Below, piece by piece: positions 33,568 through 44,900 of a stretch of DNA of 64,000 nt. The stretch comes from Marinomonas vulgaris (GTDB lineage Bacteria > Pseudomonadota > Gammaproteobacteria > Pseudomonadales > Marinomonadaceae). A program made the position numbers and the translations under genes. Location: NCBI RefSeq assembly GCF_018145875.1, contig NZ_JAGSSV010000017.1, forward strand, positions 1-64,000, in the 5' to 3' direction. How positions within the stretch are numbered: the stretch's first letter is position 1; every line of letters starts with the position of its first letter. The notes under the pieces were generated by a model. That model had not been told where the DNA came from. It saw only the letters and a program-made list of their open reading frames with translations, and made no database searches.

Positions 33568-35139
33568 ATGGCTGCCCTTCCTACTTTTGGTAAAACACTT
33601 CTCGCTGTATTGGTTGCGGCGACGGTCGCAGGTTGTTCTGTTACCCCAAACCGTTTAACCGATGGCGATGTAATGACAAGTGTCAATGAAAACACAGCCA
33701 TGCTGGAAAAGGATCTTGCGCCTATTACAGGTCCAATTGACCTAAATGAAGCCTTTGCGCGAACCATCAAATACAACCGAGATGCACGACTCAAAGCCTT
33801 TGAAGCAGTAGTATCTCAGGGACAACTGGCCGTCGATCGATTCGATATGCTGCCAGAGCTTGCGGCTCAAGCAGGCTATAATCGTCGAAACAACTACGCC
33901 GCTTCGGCTTCGGTGACTTTCGTTGGTGACGAACCTTCTAGTTTGGGCAGTAACCCTACTTATTCCGTTTCCTCCGACAAAACCACGGTCAGTGCCAGTA
34001 TAGGTGCAACGTGGGACGTGTTGGATTTTGGATTGTCTTACTATCGTGCCAAACAGCAAGCTGATCGCTTTTTGATTTCGAAAGAGCGTGAACGCAAAGT
34101 GGTTCACAGCATCATGGAGCAATCTCGTCGCGCGTACTACCGTGCGGTGTCGGCAGAACGTCTGTTAACCAAGATTAATCCACTGATTGCCAAAGCACGC
34201 GGTGCACTGATTGATTCAGCAAAAATAGAACAGCTGAGAAGTCAGTCGCCTATGGAAGCCTTAACTTATCAACGTGCCTTGTTAGAAACCCTTCGTACTC
34301 TGCAAGATATCCGTAAAGACTTGGTGCCAGCGAAATCTGAATTGGCGATTTTAATGGGCCTAAACCCGGCAACGGAATTTGAACTCGCCGACGTTAACAA
34401 CCCAAGTTTCACCACGCCAACTCTGTCATTGAAAATGGCGGATATGGAGCGCACCGCATTAGTGTTACGTCCAGAATTGAGAGAAGCCCAATATCAAGAA
34501 CGCATCACCCAAGAAGAAGTGCATTCTGCCTTCTTGTCTTTGTTCCCAAGCTTAAGCCTTAGCGCGGGTCTTAATTATAACGATTCCGACTACTTACGTT
34601 ACAACGACTGGACATCAACAGGGGTTGGCATTAACTGGAACCTAATGAATGTGTTCCGCTATGGCAGCATTGATAAATTGAACAATTTAAAAGTGGCGGC
34701 CAGTAAGCAAAAAGCGCTTGCCATGTCCATGTCGGTCATTTCGCAAGTCCATATTGCCAATTTGCAATTGAGCGAAGCCAACGATACTTACGCGCTGGCG
34801 GATCAATACTACGACGTGGCTCAGCGTATTAAAGGGCAAGTTGATTCAAGCCGTGCAGCACAGCAAACAGGCGAATTAGCCGTTATCCGCGAAGATCTTA
34901 ACGCTTTGTTGGCAGAATTACGCCGTGATGTGGCCTACGCAGATTTGCAGAATAACTTCGGTAAAGTGCTGGTTTCCATGGGGTTAGATCCATTGCCAGA
35001 GGGTTTCGGTGGGATGAATTTAGACCAATTGTCCAATGCCTTTGACACCATGTTTGCTCGCTGGGAACAGGGCGACATTGCCTATGTGTCTGAAGACGAG
35101 ATGCAGGCAGCGTTAGCGGCTCACACCACAGAAAAATAG
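33568..35139 (+). CDS. TolC-family outer-membrane efflux lipoprotein
   Basis: 523 residues. A lipoprotein signal with Cys23 (TVAGC) is followed by two OEP repeats with long amphipathic helices, for example LNEAFARTIKYNRDARLKAFEAV near the start and AANLQLSEANDTYALADQYYDVAQRIKGQ later. AAGGAG precedes the ATG. TolC-like proteins form the outer-membrane and periplasmic tunnel of type 1 secretion and efflux machines. It sits four bases from the adaptor gene and directly before the giant gene, so export of the giant protein is the likely job. It differs clearly from the second TolC-like protein (CusC) at 56231. Confidence 0.9.
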   Translation: MAALPTFGKTLLAVLVAATVAGCSVTPNRLTDGDVMTSVNENTAMLEKDLAPITGPIDLNEAFARTIKYNRDARLKAFEAVVSQGQLAVDRFDMLPELAAQAGYNRRNNYAASASVTFVGDEPSSLGSNPTYSVSSDKTTVSASIGATWDVLDFGLSYYRAKQQADRFLISKERERKVVHSIMEQSRRAYYRAVSAERLLTKINPLIAKARGALIDSAKIEQLRSQSPMEALTYQRALLETLRTLQDIRKDLVPAKSELAILMGLNPATEFELADVNNPSFTTPTLSLKMADMERTALVLRPELREAQYQERITQEEVHSAFLSLFPSLSLSAGLNYNDSDYLRYNDWTSTGVGINWNLMNVFRYGSIDKLNNLKVAASKQKALAMSMSVISQVHIANLQLSEANDTYALADQYYDVAQRIKGQVDSSRAAQQTGELAVIREDLNALLAELRRDVAYADLQNNFGKVLVSMGLDPLPEGFGGMNLDQLSNAFDTMFARWEQGDIAYVSEDEMQAALAAHTTEK

Positions 35140-35175
35140 GGTTTGATGGCTAAGGTGACGATTAGGATAAAGAAT

Positions 35176-35919
35176 ATGACGGCGGAAAAAGTGAAAACCA
35201 AAGCCTTGTTGATTTGTTTATTCGCGAGTCTCTTCTCATTGCCTGTTGTGGCACAAGAGACGGTGAAAGCGAGGGGCTTGTTGGTTGCAACCAACAAAGC
35301 CACCTTATCTAGCGAACTGGCCGCCCGTGTCATTGCATTACCCAAAAAGATGGGTGATGGATTTAAGCAAGGCGATACGCTTATCCAACTTGACTGCCGA
35401 TTGTTTGCGGCCCAGTTGCAAAAAGTGAACGCAGAAGTCGCGGTTGCAACGGCAAAGTTAGACAGTACGCGCCAGCTTAGCCAGTTAAATTCCATCGGCA
35501 CACTAGAAGTCGTTATCGCAGAGTCTGAGCTACAAAAGGCGCAAGCGGAACAAAGCATGGCGCAATTAAATGTTGATCGATGTGACATCAAGGCACCTTT
35601 TGATGGCTATGTTGAACAGCTTGATATTCAGCGTTTTGAAGTGGTGCAACAGCAACAGGCGTTGATGAACATCGTCAGCCGTGCCTCACTAGAAGCTGAC
35701 ATCATTGTACCCGCCCACTGGATGACTTGGTTGCAACTCAATAGCGCTATTGGCTTGCGAGTAGAAGAAACGCAACAAAGCCTGCGAGCGGTGGTGAGTC
35801 ACATTGGACCGAGTGTCGACCCGACCAGCCAAACGTTACAGCTGCGTGCGACCATCTCCAGTATACCCGCTAAGGTATTACCCGGTATGAGTGTCGTCGC
35901 CGAATTTACATCACAGTAA
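35176..35919 (+). CDS. Small HlyD/RND-type periplasmic adaptor
   Basis: 248 residues from the ATG at 35176, chosen because AGGA lies 8 bp upstream and the resulting N-terminus (MTAEKVKTKALLICLFASLFSLPVVAQ) is a good signal peptide; an ATG at 35146 is also in frame. The barrel-sandwich (lipoyl-like) halves are visible as GLLVATNKATLSSELAARVIALP and KAPFDGYVEQLDIQRFEVVQ, separated by a short coiled hairpin (about 80-135), then a beta-barrel. It is shorter than usual adaptors (350-400) and lacks the C-terminal membrane-proximal domain. Confidence 0.83.
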   Translation: MTAEKVKTKALLICLFASLFSLPVVAQETVKARGLLVATNKATLSSELAARVIALPKKMGDGFKQGDTLIQLDCRLFAAQLQKVNAEVAVATAKLDSTRQLSQLNSIGTLEVVIAESELQKAQAEQSMAQLNVDRCDIKAPFDGYVEQLDIQRFEVVQQQQALMNIVSRASLEADIIVPAHWMTWLQLNSAIGLRVEETQQSLRAVVSHIGPSVDPTSQTLQLRATISSIPAKVLPGMSVVAEFTSQ

Positions 35920-35995
35920 AACGCACTTTTGCTCTTATTGAACAAGGGCAAAACAGCAAACGAATTCCATTATTAGCCCTAAACAGGTGGCCATT

Positions 35996-38900
35996 ATGAA
36001 AAAGCACACAACCAATAACAAAATGAAGAAATCCGCTCGCAAACCTCTTATTACCGCATTAGAGCCACGCTTGTTATTGGATGGTGCTGCTGTAGCCACC
36101 GCCATGGACGTGCTGACCGATTCTCAGTTGTATGATGTTACTCAAGGGGAAGTGAACCAACAAGACAGTGACGCAACCATAGTGATTGCCCCGACGGAAG
36201 TGCGTGGCGTTGACTCTGCCCAAAACAACGGTAAAAAAGAAGTAGTTTTCATTGAAGATAATGTCGACGATTACCAAACCCTGATCGACGGCATTGGTGC
36301 GGGTGTAGAAATTGTCTTATTGGATTCCTCGCAAGATGGCTTGGCTCAAATGGCCTTGTGGGCCGAGTCAAACAGCGATTACGACGCCATTCATATCCTG
36401 TCCCACGGATCGGAAGGGGCAGTGGATTTAGGTGCCTTCAACCTTGATTCCACCAGCGTAACAACCCGAACTGACGACCTAACAACCCTTGGTGCCGCAC
36501 TTAACCAAGAGGGCGACCTACTGCTTTATGGTTGTGAGGTGGCCAGCGGTAAAGGGCAAGACTTCATCACCGCCCTAGCCCAAGTCACCCAAGCGGATGT
36601 AGCGGCTTCAGACGATCTGACTGGTTCGGCTGAACTTGGGGGAGATTGGGAGTTAGAGAACACCAGTGGCTCAATTGAAACAGTACTTTCGTTATCTGAA
36701 AATGTTTTGAATCAGTATCGTTTTACGTTTGCAGATGAAACATTTGACTTCGAATCTGGTGTCACTGGGCTCAACACACAGACTGTCACAGCCGTCGGAA
36801 TGAATGCGACATTTACTATTGTCGGAGAGCGAGATACGATTATTGATGATGATCATTTGGATTCACAGGGTTTAGATCCTATTAATGGTAGCACATCATT
36901 AGTTACTGGTGGTCCAAATTATGCCGAAACGAAATATACTTTTACTATTGACTCGGGAAAAACCTTTGATCTCTCAAGTATTTCCCTTCACAACTGGGAT
37001 AACACTGAAACATTTATATTTGAGTCTTCTAAAGGATCGGCATCATTTGAAGTTGAATATAACAATTCAAATAAAGTTATTGATGTTGCATCTCATGCAA
37101 ACGCTGCTAATTTCCAGGGTATTAGCTCGTTTACGATAACTGACGTAGATAATGGTTATCGGATGTACCTTCTAATGGATGACTTAGTAGTAACCAATAT
37201 CACTTCCGTCTCTGCAAATAACGCTCCCACCATCTCCGGTACACCTACAGACATTACGGTAACCGAAGACGCGACTTCCAATATCGATCTCTCTGTAGTG
37301 ACTGTTGCTGACACTGACGGCGATGACTTAACCGTTACACTCACAGCGTCTTCAGGCACTTTAGCAGCTGCAGCAGGCAGTGGTAGCGTTACTGTTGTGG
37401 ATGTGGGAAGCGGTGTTTTGACACTGTCTGGATCTGCGTCTGCGATTAATACCTACCTTGATACCACGACCAACATTCAATACACAGGTGACACTAACGT
37501 AAGTGGTGAAAACGCCGCGACCCTAACGATCAAAGCCAATGACGGCACGGCAGATTCGGCAACCACACTTGTTAATATTGATATCACTGCAGTCAATGAT
37601 ATCCCAGTCATTAATAACCTTAGCGATGGGGCTCCTAGTACAGCAGTTAATGTTTCTGAATACATTGATGTGCAAGGCGCCATTGCTGGTGTAGTTGATG
37701 TGGACGGTGGCGATTTTAATGGCGGCTTCCTGTTGATTGAACAGACTTCAGGTACAACCAATGGCTCTTTTTTAAGCGACCTAGATGATATTACTTTTAA
37801 GTTTGGTACAACTGAATCGAGTGCTGATGGGACGCCTTCTGAGGGCGACACTGTTTGGTATTCTGATGGTTCTGCTTTCGTCGCGATTGGTGCAGTTGAT
37901 AATAGCTTAACGGGTCAGGACGGTGCTGATTTGCGTATTGATTTCAATACAAATGACGCAAAACCAAATAGCGTAGGGGATTTCTTAGCCTATATAAAAT
38001 ATAGTGCTTCTACCGAAGGTGATCGTTCTTTCTCAGTGACTGTAAACGATGGTGATGGCGGTACTTCTGCGGCGGCCACCTTTACGATGCAAATAGTCGA
38101 TAATATCGCGCCAACTGTAGTCAGTATAGATCGCCAAACACCGAGTAATGAAATCACCAATGCTGACAGTTTAGTGTGGCGAGTGACGTTCAGCGAAGCC
38201 GTTACTAATATTGACAGTGCTGACTTTGCGGTATCCGGTACAACTGGTACGGTAACCAATGTGACGTCAGCAGGTGGAAACGCTTATGATGTCACTGTTT
38301 CCGGCGGCGATCTTGTTTCCTACAATGGAAATGTCACTCTTAGCTTTGCTGGCGGTCAAGACATTACCGACAGCGCTAATACTCCTAACGCCCTGACCGC
38401 GACTACGCCTACTAGCACTAATAACACCGACTACACACTAGACAATACGGTATCAGTTCCAACCATGGACTTGTCGAATGGCTCAGATACAGGCTCATCT
38501 AACACAGATAATATTACCCAAGATACAACGCCAACCGTGACAGGAACCGCTGAAGTTGGCGCGACCGTGGCTCTTTATGATACCGACGAAACCACATCAC
38601 TTGGTTCAGCAACGGCGGATGGTTCAGGCAATTGGAGTATCACCATCTCAGCGCTTTCTGCAGGTAGCCATACCTTAACGACAAAAGCCACAGATGCCGC
38701 TGGTAATGTCAGCGTAGCATCCTCTGGATTAACCATTACTGTCGATGACACCGCTCCGACTTTGTCTTCTAGTAACCCTGCTGATGGGGCTGTTTCAGTT
38801 GCTCCAAGTGGCGACATTACTCTGACGTTTAGTGAAGACGTTAATGGTCGCTATGACGACATCACTTTGGTGAATGTTTCCTCAGGTGCGATCGTAGAAA

Positions 38901-41900
38901 CTTACGACGCTTACAATAGTGGACAACTTACTTTTTCTGGTAATACGCTAACGATTAATCCAACATCTGATTTATTAGAAGCTACGGCCTATGCGATTCA
39001 AATAAACAGTGGTGCGATTCAAGACACTGCGGGGAACTCTTTTGAAGGCATTAGTGACAACACCACACTGAATTTCACGACAGGCGTCACAGATACAGCA
39101 GCGCCGACCTTCTTAGCGATTCAGCGTACCAGCGATGATGTTATCACCGGCGATACCACCAGTTTCACTTTGACCTTTAACGAAGCGGTGAATGTGACCG
39201 CGGCTGACTTTGCCTTAGCAACCACTGGCTCTGTCGCTAGCACGATTGGATCTATTACTGGCTCAGGCACGAATACTATTACCGTGAATGTAACGGGAAT
39301 TTCAGGCATTGGCACGCTTGGTTTAAACCTTGAATCTGGTCACGCTGTGACCGATCTCGCAGGCAATGCCTTAGCGACAGCAGAACCTGCGGACGATGAA
39401 GTCTATACCGTTGATACGGTCGCTCCGACGTTGATCTCGATTAACCGCCTCACCGATGCCAGTACTAATGCAGACTCAGTACAATTTGTCGCGGTGTTCA
39501 GCGAAAATGTCACCGGCTTAAGTGCGGACGATTTTGAATTAACCGGCACGGCTAAATCGGGCGCCAGCATTAGTTCCGTATTTGGTACGGCAAACGGTTA
39601 CATAATTACTGTAAACAATATCAGTGGTGATGGTTCCTTGGGTGTGCAGCTTAAATCGGCCGCCACTTTGACAGATACTGCTTCAAACGCATTAACGACA
39701 ACCACGGCCAGCGCCGTAACCGAGCAATACACCATCGACAATACCGCGCCAACCGCCACGGCGATTATTACCACCAATACAGCTTTGAGTACTGCAGATA
39801 CCGTCACCTTTGATGTGACCTTTAATGAAGCAGTAACGAACGTCACTGCTGACGACTTTGAGATTACAGGGGATGTCTCGGGCACTATTACTGGAATTAC
39901 GGGTTCTGGTTCATCTTATACTGTGACTGTGGCCTCGATTACAGGCGATGGTGCGCTGGGATTAAACTTCAAATCCGGTCAGAATATTACTGATACGGCG
40001 AGCAACAGTTTTTCTGGTAGTGAGCCAAGCACGGATGAAAGCTACACCATCGACAACACCTTACCGACTGTGGCGAGCATCAGCCGTGGCATGGTGAATC
40101 AAGTCAAAGCAGGAACCGCCACAGATGTGGTGTTTACCGTCGTCTTTAATGAAACCGTATCCGGTGTGGCGAGCAGTGATTTTGCTGTCACAGGTAACGC
40201 TACCAATACGGGTGTGAGCAGTGTTTCCAGCAGCGATGGTAAAGTCTTTAAAGTGACGGTAGCAGATGTCAATGGCACCATCGGCCAAACACTTGGGCTG
40301 AGTTTTACCGGCTCCGCAGATGATGCAGTCAGCCAAGCCTCGACCGCTACCTTCACGGCGGGCGACACCTACACCATCGCGGGCACCTTGTTAAACGAAG
40401 GCGCATTAACACAAACACAGCTTGATGCCATTGAAGACCTAAACCGTGCCGGCACTTTGTTAGAGCAATCCGTTGCTGATGCAACGCAAGTGGTCATTGT
40501 GGATTCTCGTGTTCCTGGTCTAGTGGAATTGACCAAAGAATCCAACCCTAACGCAGACATCTGGTTATTAGATGGCTCCCGTTCAGCGGTAGAGCAAATT
40601 ACCGAAATTTTAGCCAACTACAGCGACCTAGAGGCTTTACATATTCTGTCACACGGTGGCGTCGGTGAAGTCTACCTTGGTGCAGAAACCCTCAGTGAAT
40701 CTTCCATTACTCAAAACAGCGGTATTTATGCAGCGTGGGGTAATGCTCTAAGTGATAATGGCGACATCCTGCTTTACGGCTGTAACGTCGCTCAAGGTGA
40801 TATTGGTCTAGATTTCATTAACCAACTGGCTCAAGTGACAGGGGCGGATATTGCTGCTTCTGATGACTTGACCGGCTCGGCTGTGCTGGGTGGCGATTGG
40901 GAGTTGGAAGTAAAAACGGATGTCATTGAATCTTCAGCTTTATCAGGTGGCAACTATTCTGGTGTACTAGGGAATCAATTCACATTAACCCAGGAGCCTT
41001 TAGCATTAGCTGGCGCAGTTACTGGTGATAGTAGCTGGCTGTATACAGTTGCTATTGATTACGATTCTGACGGCGACCAGGACTTTCTAGCTTATGATGG
41101 ATCGGCTTATTCCTTTTTCGACAATGATGGAAGTGGAAGCTTTACGAAAGTAACTCCGAATACCTCTTTTCCTTTACAGAACAGTGAAGCGTTCCTAGTC
41201 GCTGATTTTGATAATGATGGTGATGAAGATGTTATTGTTGCGGATGGCACAGGGGTACCTTCTTACTATCAAAATAATGGGGATGCTACTTTCACACTCA
41301 GCCAAGACCCACTAGCATCAGCTGGCGCAGTTACTGGTGATAGTAGCTGGCTGTATACAGTTGCTATTGATTACGATTCTGACGGCGACCAGGACTTTCT
41401 AGCTTATGATGGATCGGCTTATTCCTTTTTCGACAATGATGGAAGTGGAAGCTTTACGAAAGTAACTCCGAATACCTCTTTTCCTTTACAGAACAGTGAA
41501 GCGTTCCTAGTCGCTGATTTTGATAATGATGGTGATGAAGATGTTATTGTTGCGGATGGCACTGGTATCCCCTCTTATTATCGTCAGGATGGAACGGTTG
41601 CAGGAACAAATAATAAGCCTCCAGTTATTAGTGCTACAACTCCCTTGGACAATGGCACTGGTGTTGAAACTACAGCAAACTTAGTTCTAACATTTGATGA
41701 AACTATTGCGAGTTCTGGCACTGGCACTGTTAACATTTATAAATCATCAGATGACTCTTTGGTAGAATCAATAGTTGGCAATGATGGTCGTGTCACAGGA
41801 TATGGTACTTCAACAATTACTATTAATCCGACTGCAGAGTTAGATCCCAGTACTTCTTACTATATTCAAATCGAAAAGGGAGCTTTGTTTGATTTAGATG

Positions 41901-44900
41901 GTATGACCTTTATGGGGATTACCGATAAAACAACTTTAGGCTTTACTACAGGCGCGGGCGTTGATTCTACTGCTCCAACTTTTGATACAACGCCAGCAAC
42001 GAGCAACATATCTACGACCACATTCGATTTAACTACAGATATTAATGAAGCAGGCAATTTATACTATGTAGTAGTGGCGGATGGCGCTCAAGCACCAACG
42101 GCTGCTCAAGTCAAAGCGGGTGTTTCATACGGCGATAACAATGGACGTGGGGCTGCAGTCATTACATCCGGCAGTGCCACTGTTTCTAGTGGTGCATTTT
42201 CTAATACCTTCAATGTCACAGGCTTAACGGCCAGCACCTCGTACGATATTTACGTGGTAGCGGAAGACGATGAAGGCAACCCTAATTTGCAATCCGCAGT
42301 AACTAAAGTCGATGCGACGACCATTGCTCCAGCAAACCAAGCACCAACTATATCTGGTGCAGCGGCTAGCCAAGCAGTGAATGACGCGGCTACTATGTCA
42401 CCATTTGGTGCGATTACCTTAGCCGATGCGGATAACGACAATGTTTCTGTCACAGTTGCGCTGGATACCGCGGCTAAAGGGGCGTTTACCTCGGCGTCTT
42501 TGACCGACTCAGGCTTTACCGATGCGGGTAACGGTTCTTATACGTTATCGTCTACTACATTAGCATCAGCACAAGCTGCGCTGCGCGCGTTGGTGTTTGA
42601 TCCAGCAGACAACCGTGTGGCGGTTGGCTCAACGGAAACAACGACTTTTACCATCACAGTAAACGACGGTACGGTGAACGGCACCAACAATACCACCACG
42701 GTGATCAGTACTTCTATTAACGACACGCCAACTGATATGGCCTTATCGGATGCGTCTTATAAGCACTCTGAAGGCGCGAGCAATGTTGTGGTCGGTAGCT
42801 TCTCTGCAACGGATGCAGATACCGGCGAAAGTTTAACGTACTCCTTAGTAGCTGGTACAGACGATACGAATAACGGCTTGTTCAACATCAACGGCGCGGA
42901 TCTTCGCATTACCGATCGTGCCGACGTTTCGGCGGGAACATACAGCGTTCGCGTTCAGGTAAGCGATGGCGATGCGACTTACGAAGAAGTCTTCTCGATC
43001 ACGGTAACAGACGATCAAGCCCCGAGTATTTCAACCATTGCTCCTATCGACAACGCGACCGGCGTTTCGGTAGCGGATTCGATTAAAGTCACCCTTGATG
43101 AGGATTTGCAACTAGGCGATTCTGGCACCATTACCTTGTATGACATTACTGGCAATGGCGCAAACAGTGTGAGCATTGATGTCACTAGCCATGCAAGCCA
43201 GCTATCCATTGCGGATAATGTGTTAACCATCAATCCAACTAGCAACTTGATAGCGACCAATCAATATGCGGTGCAATTTACGGCAGGGGTGCTAAAAGAC
43301 GACACGGGCAACGCGATCACCGCCGTTACCGACATCACGAGCTATAATTTCACTACGGGGACGGTAGACACTACGAAGCCGACTGTAGCAATTGTGGATG
43401 TGGCTGATCCGACTCAACCGAATGCCGGCACGATCACTATTAACTTTAGTGAGCAAGTCGCCAATGTCGACATCAGCGACTTCACATTAACAAAAGATGG
43501 TACTTCAGTTGATATTAGTGGGCTATCTGTCACCGGTACGGGAAGCACTTATACCATTGATTTATCAAGTGTCACTGCGGCTGGTGGTACTTATATGCTG
43601 ACACTGGCCACATCAAATATTACCGATACCTCAGGCAATGCATTATCTGCAGGCGACAGTGAATCTTTTGTGATTGATACGACTGCATCGACTGGCGTGG
43701 CGATCGTGCGTGCAGGTGCTCAGACAATAAATGGCAGTGCCGCAACTTTTACCGCGGTATTCAGCGACTCTGTGAGTGGCGTCGATGCTTCGGACTTTAC
43801 CTTAACAGGTACGGCAACGGGTGGCACGATTAGTAACGTCACTCAAGTATCGGATTCGGTTTACACGGTTTCTGTTACGGGCTTAACGAGTGATGGCACA
43901 TTAGGCGTTGACCTTAATAGCACTGGAACGGGTATCACAGACACAGCAGGCAATCCCATCAGTGGTGGTAAAATAGGTCAGCAAATCATCCGTGACACAA
44001 CCGGTCCAAGTGTTAATGCGATCAACCGCGACGGTGCCGCCCTGACTACCGCTGATACCGCCACTTTTACAGTGAGCTTTAACGAAGCAGTAACGGGAGT
44101 AGATGCCAGTGATTTCAGTTTGACTGCTGGCGCTACAGGCAATATTAGCTCTGTAATCGGCTCTGGCAGTACCTACCAAGTCACCGTTAACAGCATTACG
44201 GGCGATGGTGATTTACGTCTTGATCTCAGTACTTCAGATACAGGGATCACCGATACCGCAGGCAACGCTATTAGCGCGGGCTTCACCCCAGGCGACACGC
44301 TAACCATAGACAATACCGCTGCCGTGGTCACAGGCTCGCAAAGTGTTAATCTTGATGAAGGTATGGCTTCAGGCACGATCATTGGTCAAGTAAAAGCCAC
44401 GGATAGCAATGGCATCAGCGAGTTTAGTATTCAATCGGGTAACGATGCAGGGTACTTTGCGATTGATAACGATGGCGTGTTAACTCTGACCAGTGCTGGG
44501 GCAGCGGCTATTGACTATGAAACAATCACTTCCTATACATTAAATATCGTTGCAACAGATATTATCGGTCAAGCTTCCAGTGCAGTGGGTGTAACGATTG
44601 CTGTGCAAGATATTAACGATAATGCACCAACCATTGGCTCTTCATCTACAGCAAGCGTTGCTGAAAATACGGCCTCTACTGCTGTGGTTTATGATGCAAA
44701 TGCGACTGATGCAGATAGTACTTCTGCCCACAATACGTTGACCTATTCATTGAAAGCTATCGGCGACCATAGCGCATTTACCATCGATCCGAGTACAGGC
44801 GAAGTCAAACTTAATGCCGTTGCTGACTACGAAACAAAAGCCTCATACGGCTTCACCGTGATCGCCACCGACGGCATGCGCAGCACAGAAAAAGCCGTGA

